Below the pieces are notes generated by a model. It worked only from the letters and a program-made list of their open reading frames with translations, was not told the origin of the DNA and searched no databases. DNA of 32,364 nt from a virus, in IMG/VR virus record IMGVR_UViG_3300050139_000064, positions 1-32,364 of that record. The stretch is one strand, 5' to 3'. Shown piece by piece: positions 15,493 through 22,394 of this stretch (its first letter is position 1; each line of letters begins with the position of its first letter). The position numbers and the translations under genes were made by a program.

Positions 15493-15505
15493 CACCCCTT
15501 AGAAC

Positions 15506-15552
15506 GCCTTACCCTAACCCGTAAGGCTTTCACTAGGGCTTGCAAGCAAGCC
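15506..15552 (+). terminator. Two adjacent intergenic hairpins
   Basis: GCCTTAC-N8-GTAAGGC (15506-15527) and GGCTTGC-AA-GCAAGCC (15537-15552), each a perfect 7-bp stem, between two early genes. There is a short T-rich stretch after the first (GGCTTTC) but no long T-run, so partial termination or RNA processing fits better than full termination. Confidence 0.4.
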
Positions 15553-15583
15553 TACCCGTTTACCGCTCTTTTACATCATTAAT

Positions 15584-15991
15584 ATGGATTACAACAAACA
15601 AGCTTTAAAGTTCGTGAAAGATTTTGAATTGAACTTATCTATCAGACTAGCAATACCACAGAGAGAGCCGAACTGGATAAAAGAAGGCGAGGGCTATGGA
15701 AAATGTTATTCTTTCACGTTATCAAACAAAGACGGAAAGCATTATTCTAGTTTTTTCTGGGGTAGTATCAAAGACAAGCAAGAAAGCAAAGGCATTAAGC
15801 CTTACGACGTTTTAGCCTGTTTAGATACATATAGCGACGGACTTACTTTTAGCGAGTTCTGCGCTGAATATGGATATGATGTTGATAGTATAAGAGTAAA
15901 CAAGATATTTCAGGACGTTATAAAGCAAACAGAGGGGCTAAAGAAAGTTTTATCACCAAAGGCCATTGAAGCTCTTAATGATATAAACTAA
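15584..15991 (+). CDS. Hypothetical early protein
   Basis: 135 aa, soluble. N-terminal MDYNKQALKFVKDFELNLSI, an aromatic beta-hairpin-like segment (KCYSFTLSNKDGKHYSSFFW), then PYDVLACLDTYSDGLTFSEF and an acidic helical end. No known catalytic motif. Four bases before the next gene, so co-transcribed with it. Function unknown. Confidence 0.65.
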   Translation: MDYNKQALKFVKDFELNLSIRLAIPQREPNWIKEGEGYGKCYSFTLSNKDGKHYSSFFWGSIKDKQESKGIKPYDVLACLDTYSDGLTFSEFCAEYGYDVDSIRVNKIFQDVIKQTEGLKKVLSPKAIEALNDIN

Positions 15992-15995
15992 TTCT

Positions 15996-16325
15996 ATGGC
16001 CAAACTCTACGCAACGCTAGAAAATAGCAAGGGCAAAACCGTGAGCATAAGCGATAACGAGGAGATAAAAGCAACCGTATACGATGGCAATATGAAAGCC
16101 TATAGCGTCATAATAAGCTGGTACAATATGGGCGAACCAGAAGGAGAGGAGGGTGGAACACCAGACTACGGGGCTATTATCACAACAAGGGAATGGAGAA
16201 ATGAGCCAGAGGAGAGACGAAAGGTAAAAGCAACAGGCACAAAAGAACTTATGATAGAACAAGGAACTTGTAAAAAATGCGGTAAATATTTTTTACAGTG
16301 TCCCTGCGATAAGTTTACGGAATAG
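15996..16325 (+). CDS. Hypothetical protein with C-terminal zinc ribbon
   Basis: 109 aa. The C-terminus has CKKCGKYFLQCPCDKF, i.e. CxxC...CxC, a likely zinc knuckle. The N-terminal part is beta-rich (KLYATLENSKGKTVSISDNE, then AYSVIISWYNMGEPEGEEGG). It is followed by a strong terminator, so it closes this early operon. Function unknown; nucleic-acid or protein binding is possible. Confidence 0.6.
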   Translation: MAKLYATLENSKGKTVSISDNEEIKATVYDGNMKAYSVIISWYNMGEPEGEEGGTPDYGAIITTREWRNEPEERRKVKATGTKELMIEQGTCKKCGKYFLQCPCDKFTE

Positions 16326-16333
16326 CCACAAGC

Positions 16334-16406
16334 AAAAACCATACACAAAAATTACAACTATTCACGCTAAGCGTGGGGAGCGGTAAACGGGGTGTATGGT
16401 TTTTTT
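16334..16406 (+). terminator. Intrinsic terminator with nested hairpin
   Basis: A 13-bp stem, AAAAACCATACAC (16334-16346) with GTGTATGGTTTTT (16392-16404), followed by T-rich sequence. The 45-nt loop holds an inner hairpin CACGC-TAA-GCGTG (16363-16375). The long loop is unusual; the structure could also be the end of a small RNA. It closes the 15.0-16.3 kb operon. Confidence 0.7.
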
Positions 16407-16593
16407 GTATACCCAAAAGATCCACGCCCAACATTTCCAAAAACACACTTCAGGGAAGAATGAATCCCTCCAAAACAAAACCCATTTTTAAAAATTAGTG
16501 CTCAACGCAATCGTATTTCAAATTTCCAGAAATTTAAACTTTTCAAACTGAAAGTCAATTTGCCTTTTATCGCAAGTGTGCTATTCTGTATGT
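16407..16593 (+). promoter_or_regulatory. Promoter with CTTGCGATA operator-like motif, possibly leaderless
   Basis: AT-rich spacer ending in TTGCCT-N16-TATTCT (-35 at about 16560, -10 at 16582-16587) with TG before the -10. The motif TATCGCAAG (16568-16576, the reverse complement of CTTGCGATA) fills the spacer between -35 and -10, as a repressor site would. The ATG at 16594 is 6 nt after the -10, so the mRNA would start at or next to its start codon. Confidence 0.5.
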
Positions 16594-16782
16594 ATGAAAA
16601 CCAAGTCAGAGATAGCCAGACTACGCATAGCAAAGTTAGGTGGCTCCGCATACATGTCCGCCTTAGCTAAAGCTCGCCATTCAAAATTGACCCCCGAAGA
16701 ACGTCACGCCCATTCTATGAAGATGCTTGAAGCAAAGAAGCTCTCCTCTTCCTCGAAGCTAAACGATTCCGTTCAAGAGTAG
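16594..16782 (+). CDS. Small basic early protein
   Basis: 62 aa, MKTKSEIARLRIAKLGGSAY, then KLTPEERHAHSMKMLEAKK. Basic, helical, likely nucleic-acid binding; similar Gly-Ser-x-x and 'LTPEER...KM..A' patterns occur in small uncharacterised phage proteins. The GTG at 16576 lies upstream of the predicted RNA start, so 16594 is preferred. Its 3' end overlaps the convergent gene by 68 bases. Confidence 0.5.
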   Translation: MKTKSEIARLRIAKLGGSAYMSALAKARHSKLTPEERHAHSMKMLEAKKLSSSSKLNDSVQE

Positions 16783-17023
16783 CAATGTAAGAACAACCAC
16801 TCTTCTCTCTCCATGACCCACAATAGCGCTTGTTCCTATCAATCTTGACCTTACCACAACGCTCACACCACTTGACGACCCTCTCCTTCTTGGTCCAGCC
16901 CTTCTTGATATTCCTATATTTCTTGGCTAACTGTTTACATTTAAAACATCGAGCTATGATCACCTTATTTTTACGCTCAACATATTCCTGACAGCCTTCA
17001 GTGGCACATTTAATGATTATCAT
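16715..17023 (-). CDS. Cys-rich basic protein, probable zinc-finger
   Basis: 102 aa, about 25% Lys/Arg. Two cysteine clusters: CATEGCQEYV...ARCFKCKQL (residues 6-30) and WCERCGKVKIDRNKRYC...GC (53-77). Such small zinc proteins usually bind nucleic acid. Start overlaps the stop of the 17023-17613 gene by one base, so both form one leftward transcript. The 3' end is convergent with 16594-16782. Function unknown. Confidence 0.65.
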   Translation of the reverse strand: MIIIKCATEGCQEYVERKNKVIIARCFKCKQLAKKYRNIKKGWTKKERVVKWCERCGKVKIDRNKRYCGSWREKSGCSYIATLERNRLASRKRRASLLQASS

Positions 17024-17613
17024 TACCTCATGTTCCTTACACTTTGCTCCTTATAATATCGAACCCCTTCTAAACGCTTCCCCTCCTTCATGCTCGCCCT
17101 TATTAGGACCTCATTGGCGAGCAGATATTCCTTAGGAAGCAACGATATATCCACCACCTCAAACTTCTCAACTTCAATGAAAGTCACCGATCCATGGTCA
17201 TCAACAATGCGAGACTCCGGTGTTTCCACCTGAGCCAGCTTATTAATAGCCGTCTCAAGCTTTAGATTGCCCTTTCCAGGGGCTACGCGAGCCAACAACG
17301 CATCTTCAGCCTCCTTTCGAGCTACCAATGCCTCGCTTTGATATTTGCCCATTTTGAGCCTTATAGAGCTAATAGCCTCGGCAAGCATAGTCTCGACCGG
17401 CTTGTACTTGATTCGTATCTCTTTGAGAGCCAGGTTAAGAGGCACGGTGACCTTCTGCTTATCAGCCTCCACTTGGTCATTCCATTTGTTTAGTTGGGAT
17501 AGAATGTTCGTGGCTTCTGGTAAACTCTCCGCGGTTATTACAATACTTTGGCTTTTAGAAACAAGTGGGGACAACTTCGTCTCGATGACGGCTATTTCGT
17601 TTTTGTTTTTCAT
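17023..17613 (-). CDS. Phage coiled-coil protein of recombination/replication context
   Basis: 196 aa, helical. The central region LSQLNKWNDQVEADKQKVTV through MGKYQSEALVARKEAEDALL is a charged coiled coil; the end VLIRASMKEGKRLEGVRYYK is shared in style with phage proteins of the kind '...AVKAG...IPGVRIYEE', found beside RecT- or SSB-type genes. I do not know a proven function. It is transcribed divergently from the RepA-like gene, with TTGATA-N17-TATACT directly before its ATG. That spacer again contains the CTTGCGATA motif. Confidence 0.6.
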   Translation of the reverse strand: MKNKNEIAVIETKLSPLVSKSQSIVITAESLPEATNILSQLNKWNDQVEADKQKVTVPLNLALKEIRIKYKPVETMLAEAISSIRLKMGKYQSEALVARKEAEDALLARVAPGKGNLKLETAINKLAQVETPESRIVDDHGSVTFIEVEKFEVVDISLLPKEYLLANEVLIRASMKEGKRLEGVRYYKEQSVRNMR

Positions 17614-17708
17614 AAGTATACTCTACACTATCGCAAGTATCAACGCAATGGAGTTATCCACACCCCAGCTATTTTATTTATTTCGCAAGGAGGTATATAA
17701 TACTGCGT
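17614..17708. promoter_or_regulatory. Divergent control region of replication genes
   Basis: 95 bases between genes at 17613 (leftward) and 17709 (rightward). Leftward: TTGATA-N17-TATACT with CTTGCGATA in the spacer (plus TATCGCAAG 17629-17637). Rightward: TATAAT at 17696-17701, seven bases before the ATG, again leaderless-like, with a near motif TTTCGCAAG at 17681-17689 and AGGAGG at 17688. TTATCCACA (DnaA-box match) is at 17654-17662. Two motif copies between opposing promoters resemble a repressor-controlled switch. Confidence 0.5.
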
Positions 17709-19049
17709 ATGCACCAAGACAAAAACAAAATACTTAGTGACCAAGAGGCCATCATCGATTCAGAAGTTATAACAACGTCTGGTGCAGTCGATGGTGGCCT
17801 TTCGAGCATTAAGTCAGAAGAAAGAGCTTATAAATTATTTAATGGTTCTAAGTGGGATGTAAATAAACAAACAATATTAATTCCTTTGTTCATTGATGAA
17901 TTTATTGACAAATTAAATAGAGAAGAACTATGGAAAAAATTACAAGAAAAAAATTCTGAACATATTTTCAAATGGTCAGATGAACACTTACTGGAATTTT
18001 TTAATCAAGTCTTACCACAATCATCAACATTATCTTTCTCCGAACTAATCACAAGAGAATTCCCTCCAGCAAGATATGCCCTAGAACCTTACTTTGAAAT
18101 GGGGGCCGTTAATATGGTATCCGCACCACCAAACACATGGAAAAGTTGGCTTCTATTTTATTTCGCAAGCTTTATAGCTAGTGGCACTCCGGTGTTTGAT
18201 AAGTTTGCCACCACCAAGATGAATGTCCTCATAGTTAATGAAGAAGATAGTTTTAGAGCCATACAAGACAGGTTTAAACTGCTACACATAACTGATGAAA
18301 CCCTCCCAATTTATTTCCGAGTAGCACAAGGAGCCAAGTTAGAAGACAAATTTATTAAGGAAATTATTAAAGAATGTGCAGAGAAAGACATTAAATTAGT
18401 GATGTTTGATTCCCTAAGATCAATGCACGAGGCTGAAGAGAACGATTCTACGGCCATGCAGTTGGTTATGGACCAACTTAAGAAACTCGCTAGAGAGGAC
18501 ATCACAGTTATCTTTACCCATCACCACAGAAAGAAGAGTGCCTTTAGTAAGGGGGACGATGCTGAAGCATCCAGAGGATCAAGTGCCATTAATGCCGCCG
18601 TTTCTGGGCATATATCCCTTGATGAAGAAGAAAGAGAGTTGGGTAGATTCCTTATTGTTAGACATTTGAAAAGCAAAATAGGACAGAAAGCAGAACCAAT
18701 GGAAATCAAAATTATTCAAGAGCCAAACAAGATTGAATTTCACTATGAGGGACAATTTAAGAGTGGCGAAGGTAAGTTGATGCAGACTAAGAATGCCATT
18801 ATGTCTTTAATGGAGGTTGGTGAGATAAAGACAGCCAGCGATTTTATAAACCTAGATATCGCCGGGGCTAGTGTAATTCGAGCGTCATTAGCTGAGCTTG
18901 TTAGATATGGGACTATATCTTGTTATACAAGAGCTGAGGCTAGACTTAAGGGGTTGGTTCCTTTATTAGGAGGGCAATCAAAGGAGAAAATCTATATGCT
19001 TCCCACAGATGCTGAGGCTAAAATGAGTGACATGTATGAAGAAATCTAA
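17709..19049 (+). CDS. RepA-like AAA ATPase / replicative helicase
   Basis: 446 aa. RecA-like core (AAA_25/RepA type): Walker A position NMVSAPPNTWKSWLLF (residues 135-150), Walker B KLVMFDS (229-235), and FTHHHRKK near 269 as the sensor-like segment; NVLIVNEEDS near 172-181 is also typical. The C-terminal 130 residues include a winged-helix-like segment (MSLMEVGEIKTASDF... LAELVRYGTIS). It would unwind DNA or load the helicase at the origin. The Walker A lacks both usual glycines (see findings). The start at 17709 has AGGAGG 15 nt upstream, too far, and a -10 seven bases upstream, so leaderless initiation is likely. Confidence 0.75.
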   Translation: MHQDKNKILSDQEAIIDSEVITTSGAVDGGLSSIKSEERAYKLFNGSKWDVNKQTILIPLFIDEFIDKLNREELWKKLQEKNSEHIFKWSDEHLLEFFNQVLPQSSTLSFSELITREFPPARYALEPYFEMGAVNMVSAPPNTWKSWLLFYFASFIASGTPVFDKFATTKMNVLIVNEEDSFRAIQDRFKLLHITDETLPIYFRVAQGAKLEDKFIKEIIKECAEKDIKLVMFDSLRSMHEAEENDSTAMQLVMDQLKKLAREDITVIFTHHHRKKSAFSKGDDAEASRGSSAINAAVSGHISLDEEERELGRFLIVRHLKSKIGQKAEPMEIKIIQEPNKIEFHYEGQFKSGEGKLMQTKNAIMSLMEVGEIKTASDFINLDIAGASVIRASLAELVRYGTISCYTRAEARLKGLVPLLGGQSKEKIYMLPTDAEAKMSDMYEEI

Positions 19050-19665
19050 CCCCTTCCTTGGCCGAGACCTCAACAGCATCCTTCGCTTCCCAACGATTAG
19101 TTGGAGTTCATATAATGCGTTCAAGAACTACGATAAGGATGAATGGTACGAGTCCTATGTACTGGGCAACCGTTCTAAGCCAAACAAAGCCATGCTCTTT
19201 GGTCAATTCATTGGAGAGAAGCTCGCCATTAATCCTGACTTCATGCCGGAGGTGCCCCGCCCAGCTATATATGAGCAGGAGTTACACGGGAAACTTGATA
19301 AGATAAATTTAGTGGGGCACCTTGATGGATTAACTCTTGAGCCTAATTGCGAGCTTTTAGAGTATAAAACTTCTACAAACAGAAACAGGTGGAATCAAGA
19401 ATCTGTGAATAACTGGGGACAAGTGACGTTCTACTGTTTACTGCTCTACTTAAACTTTAAGATTGTCCCTGAGGACATAAGAATTAGGTTGGTGTCCATT
19501 ATGGGTGAAGAAGCTGAGGAATCCTTTGATATAACGGAGACAGGAGAATTTTTTGTCTTTGAGACAAAACGTACTCTCAAGGACTTATTGGTGTTTGGGG
19601 CAGAGTTAAAAGCTGTCCACACCCAAATGAAAAAATTTGTTGCAAGTAAAGAAGACTTGCGATAG
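19036..19665 (+). CDS. PD-(D/E)XK nuclease, RecB/Cas4-like
   Basis: 209 aa from ATG at 19036, overlapping the ATPase stop by 14 nt. Motifs: GHLDGLTLEPNCELLEYKTS (about residues 94-113), with Asp of LDG and E-x-K of LEYK, followed by NNWGQVTFYCLLLYL, the Q-x-x-x-Y helix of the RecB/Cas4 family. Likely a DNA end-processing exonuclease used in recombination or replication, paired with the ATPase and the SSB-like protein. The GTG at 19027 is an alternative start. Confidence 0.7.
   Translation: MKKSNPFLGRDLNSILRFPTISWSSYNAFKNYDKDEWYESYVLGNRSKPNKAMLFGQFIGEKLAINPDFMPEVPRPAIYEQELHGKLDKINLVGHLDGLTLEPNCELLEYKTSTNRNRWNQESVNNWGQVTFYCLLLYLNFKIVPEDIRIRLVSIMGEEAEESFDITETGEFFVFETKRTLKDLLVFGAELKAVHTQMKKFVASKEDLR
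19656..19664 (+). promoter_or_regulatory. CTTGCGATA motif near SSB-like gene
   Basis: ACTTGCGATAG overlaps the last codons and stop of the nuclease gene, 36 bases before the next ATG. Same 11-mer as at 17629 (reverse strand) and 21970. Probably an operator or promoter element for the SSB-like gene, though the -10 is unclear. Confidence 0.4.
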
Positions 19666-19700
19666 TATTAATACGTTATCAATTAAGGCAAACAAAATTT

Positions 19701-20315
19701 ATGGCTTTAGAAGAAGCGAAAACAAAGGGCAATTATTTAAATGTATTGGCAGATGGTAAATTCCACCAGGAAGTTCCGGAAGGAACTGAAGGTGCGGTCC
19801 TCCGTGAATATGAAACCTCAGATGGAACTAAGGGTTCTAAACTTGAGAAACTATTCAATTCAGTATCTGGGAAAATAACAAAGGTAGACATATATGATGG
19901 AACCTTTGCGAAGTCACTCTTACTTACAATCGAGGACGAAGGTTGTGAGCCAGTAGTTGTGTCATTCAACACCAATTCAAACTTTGGTGAAGATATGCTT
20001 AAAAAACTGTTTAGCATTAATATGGACGAACCTGTAAAGATCGCTCCATATTCAGTGACTGACGAAACTTCAGGCAAATCAAAGCGAGGTGTTAGTGTTA
20101 TCCAGAACGGTGAGAAACTTAAGAGTTTCTTCCATTCTTATGATGCTCTTACCAAGAAGTCTTCCCCAATTAATGGTTATCCTGATGTCCCTAAGCAAAA
20201 GGGTAAGAAGGCCATCTCATCGGATGAATGGAAGATTTACTTTGCTCAAGCTAGGGTGTTTATGCTAGAGCAGGTAGCTGAGAAGTTTAAGATAGAAGAA
20301 AAAGTTCCGTTTTAG
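19701..20315 (+). CDS. Putative single-stranded DNA-binding (OB-fold) protein
   Basis: 204 aa. Opens MALEEAKTKGNYLNVLADGK. Beta-strand pattern VSGKITKVDIYDGTFAKSLL, LTIEDEGCEPVVVSFNTNSN, then VKIAPYS is that of phage SSB-like proteins of this size. An acidic/basic C-terminal tail (KFKIEEKVPF) with terminal Phe is typical of SSB tails that contact partner proteins. Context: between nuclease and helicase. The fold is inferred from pattern. It would coat ssDNA during replication. Confidence 0.55.
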   Translation: MALEEAKTKGNYLNVLADGKFHQEVPEGTEGAVLREYETSDGTKGSKLEKLFNSVSGKITKVDIYDGTFAKSLLLTIEDEGCEPVVVSFNTNSNFGEDMLKKLFSINMDEPVKIAPYSVTDETSGKSKRGVSVIQNGEKLKSFFHSYDALTKKSSPINGYPDVPKQKGKKAISSDEWKIYFAQARVFMLEQVAEKFKIEEKVPF

Positions 20316-20320
20316 TTCGT

Positions 20321-20413
20321 CCCCCACCCGTCTGGTGGGCGGGTGTCCCCGCGGTTCAATTAGTTGCATATCCAGCAACAGAAGCGTCAGATAACGCGAT
20401 TGAACGGGGGCAT
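20321..20413 (+). ncRNA. Structured intergenic RNA element before the helicase gene
   Basis: The 110-nt gap has no gene but folds well by eye. Outer helix: GTGTCCCC (20343-20350) with GGGGGCAT (20406-20413), continued past a GCG bulge by GTTCAAT/ATTGAAC (20354-20360 with 20399-20405). Inside are two hairpins: GTTGC-N7-GCAAC (20363-20379) and GCGT-N6-ACGC (20384-20397), giving a three-way junction. Upstream, CCCACC/GGTGGG and CACCCG/CGGGTG (20323-20345) are mutually exclusive stems, as in a switch. The helicase ATG follows 12 bases later without a Shine-Dalgarno. It may be a riboswitch-like leader, a processing signal or a phage sRNA. Confidence 0.6.
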
Positions 20414-20425
20414 CTGCTCATCAAA

Positions 20426-21574
20426 ATGAAGCCCCTTAAACACCAAGAGAAGTTTGTTAGTGGCTACACTGGTAGTCGTCTCTTGGTGCACGAGGGAGGA
20501 TCTGGTAAAACTATTTGCGCCTGTCTATGGATTAAAGATGGCAGAGATGCTGACGCCTTAGTTATTTGTCCCAAGAAGGTAGTCCGGAAGTGGGAAAAAA
20601 CCTTAAGTGATTGGGGTACCAAAGCTACCGTGGTCTCCAAAGAAGGATTTAAAAAGATAGAACCTAAGGAGTGGTCAGCCGTGGTGCTAGATGAGGCCGA
20701 TGAATTTGCTAGTCCACTGTTTGTGGCAAAGCAGCGTTCACAACTCACAACTCACTTCTATGAACTGATTCAGAAGTACCCGAACATGCAAACGCTTCTC
20801 TGCACCGCTACACCCATAAGGAGTAATCCATGGAACCTGCACACTCTCCTAACATTCATCGGCGAGTATAAAGACTGGAAACAATGGCGTACTGCATTCT
20901 TTGATTTAACACGGATGCCATACCTTCCACGACCAGCTTATATACCCAAGAAAGATTGGCGACAAAAGATTCGTGTAATTCTTGAAAAGCATGCAGACAT
21001 CGTTCTCCTTAAAGACATCGTTGAATTACCTCCAGTGACCGAAAATAAAATACTCGTAGACACTCCTAAATATGTTAAACAAATTGATGACAAGGATTTC
21101 TTTACGGAACACCGATGGGAACAGCAGAACAAAGCTAAACACATCATTGAGATAGGTAAGGAATACAGGAAGGTTCTAGTAGTAGCTTATTACCGAGAAC
21201 AGATCGCTGAACTAGAGAAACAACTATCCAAAGACAGAGAAGTGTTTGCTATCCATGGTGGTGTGAAGGATCAGGAGGCCATCATCAAACAAGCGTCTGA
21301 GAGTGATGAATGTTTCTTTATTGTGCAGGCCTCAATCGGGGCCGGCTTCGACGCGAATACTTTCTCGTGTGTGGTGTTCGCTTCAATGAGTTATGCCGTT
21401 AGAGATAATGTGCAGATGAAATTTAGAGTGAGAAGAATCCATGACCTTCACGCTGTATGTTATACTTACCTTATCGGAGGGAGATGCGACAGAGCAGTGT
21501 TACGAAACATTGAGCTCGGCAAAGACTTCATTCCGTCTGAATGGAATGCTACCCCCACTACCAAAGAAGAATAG
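20426..21574 (+). CDS. SNF2/superfamily 2 DNA helicase
   Basis: 382 aa. Motif I EGGSGKT (residues 23-29), Walker B VVLDEADE (DEAD at 89-92), motif III TATP (127-130), and C-terminal motifs including VVAYYREQIAELEKQL, SIGAGFDANTFSCVVFASM (motif V) and FRVRRIHD (motif VI). The protein is short for SNF2, as phage versions are. It probably unwinds or remodels replication and recombination intermediates. Its 3' end overlaps the next gene by 29 nt. Its start lacks a ribosome site and is preceded by a structured RNA element. Confidence 0.85.
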   Translation: MKPLKHQEKFVSGYTGSRLLVHEGGSGKTICACLWIKDGRDADALVICPKKVVRKWEKTLSDWGTKATVVSKEGFKKIEPKEWSAVVLDEADEFASPLFVAKQRSQLTTHFYELIQKYPNMQTLLCTATPIRSNPWNLHTLLTFIGEYKDWKQWRTAFFDLTRMPYLPRPAYIPKKDWRQKIRVILEKHADIVLLKDIVELPPVTENKILVDTPKYVKQIDDKDFFTEHRWEQQNKAKHIIEIGKEYRKVLVVAYYREQIAELEKQLSKDREVFAIHGGVKDQEAIIKQASESDECFFIVQASIGAGFDANTFSCVVFASMSYAVRDNVQMKFRVRRIHDLHAVCYTYLIGGRCDRAVLRNIELGKDFIPSEWNATPTTKEE

Positions 21575-21941
21575 AAAACTAGAACTAGATTTTAATACTA
21601 TCTTTAGGCAGTATGTTGAAAAGCACGGACTCAAATACGAGGCACAATACGAACTCAAAGATACTCGTGGCAAGAATTATTTTTATATAAAAGAACTAGA
21701 CGAGAAACAAATCAATCATGCACTTAGGGCTAAGACACCTAAGGGTAACTTGGTTAGAATTATGAACGGTACTCCGGGCGCACCGGACTTTGTTTATTAT
21801 AAGAACTGCAAGTACTCCTTCATTGTTATCCGCTACCCCGGGTTTATGGCATTCATAGACATAGATGATCTGCTTAATGAGAAAACGAAGTCCCTCACCT
21901 CTACTAGAGCCCTCGAAATAGCCACCTTTTCCTCCCTCTGA
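21546..21941 (+). CDS. Possible PD-(D/E)XK-fold (RecU/Hjc-like) protein
   Basis: 131 aa from ATG at 21546 (MLPPLPKKNRKLELDFNTIF), inside the end of the helicase gene, implying coupling. Segment GTPGAPDFVYYKNCKYSFIV, then IRYPGFMAFIDIDDLLNEK and SLTSTRALEIATFSS. The G.PDF and following beta strands resemble resolvase-type nucleases, but the E-x-K is replaced by V-I-R-Y. It may be a degenerate or divergent nuclease. Small helicase-associated gene; function uncertain. Confidence 0.45.
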   Translation: MLPPLPKKNRKLELDFNTIFRQYVEKHGLKYEAQYELKDTRGKNYFYIKELDEKQINHALRAKTPKGNLVRIMNGTPGAPDFVYYKNCKYSFIVIRYPGFMAFIDIDDLLNEKTKSLTSTRALEIATFSSL

Positions 21942-21969
21942 GTTATCCCCACCATAGCTTGCAATACTA

Positions 21970-21978
21970 CTTGCGATA
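21970..21978 (+). promoter_or_regulatory. CTTGCGATA motif upstream of 21,994 gene
   Basis: ACTTGCGATAG, 15 bases before the ATG, with a near copy GCTTGCAATA 13 bases earlier. Followed by AAGGTGG, a plausible Shine-Dalgarno. Third copy of the extended motif in a pre-operon position. Confidence 0.45.
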
Positions 21979-21993
21979 GAGTAAGGTGGATAT

Positions 21994-22179
21994 ATGGACA
22001 AAAAGCAATTAGAAATAGATATCCGGGAGATGCTTGCCGACCAATTTTATCACCAGGCGGACAAGCCTTTCTTAGAGATAGATAGGGACTACCTTGTGGA
22101 ACTTATTATTAAGCAGATGGAGCACGCCTACCACTTGGCCGAGGAAAAGATCAAGGGGGAACTATCTCAAAGTGCATAA
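21994..22179 (+). CDS. Hypothetical small acidic helical protein
   Basis: 61 aa, MDKKQLEIDIREMLADQFYH, then YLVELIIKQMEHAYHLAEEK. It looks all-helical. AAGGTGG precedes the ATG by about 6 nt, one of the few Shine-Dalgarno-led genes here. No function is known. Confidence 0.6.
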   Translation: MDKKQLEIDIREMLADQFYHQADKPFLEIDRDYLVELIIKQMEHAYHLAEEKIKGELSQSA

Positions 22180-22204
22180 GATTACTACTATTAAAAGCAA
22201 TGAT

Positions 22205-22393
22205 ATGAAAAAGAAACTATTAAGAGTGAGAGTTGGGGCGTTTTACAAGGAAACAGTAAATATCTGTAAGCATTTAAAGCTAAGAGGAGAAATCACTACT
22301 GACGAATTTCCACGATGTGAATATGTGGAACTTGTAGAAATATACTGCCCAACTTGTAAAAAATGGGTAAAGTTTGAAATAGCAATAAACTAA
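22205..22393 (+). CDS. Hypothetical small protein with C-terminal CxxC
   Basis: 62 aa from ATG at 22205 (MKKKLLRVRVGAFYKETVNI). CPTCKKW at the end and two earlier cysteines (ICKHL, RCEY) may bind zinc. An upstream ATG in this frame at 22094 overlaps the previous gene and is not preferred. One base separates it from the next start. Function unknown. Confidence 0.5.
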   Translation: MKKKLLRVRVGAFYKETVNICKHLKLRGEITTDEFPRCEYVELVEIYCPTCKKWVKFEIAIN

Positions 22394-22394
22394 T

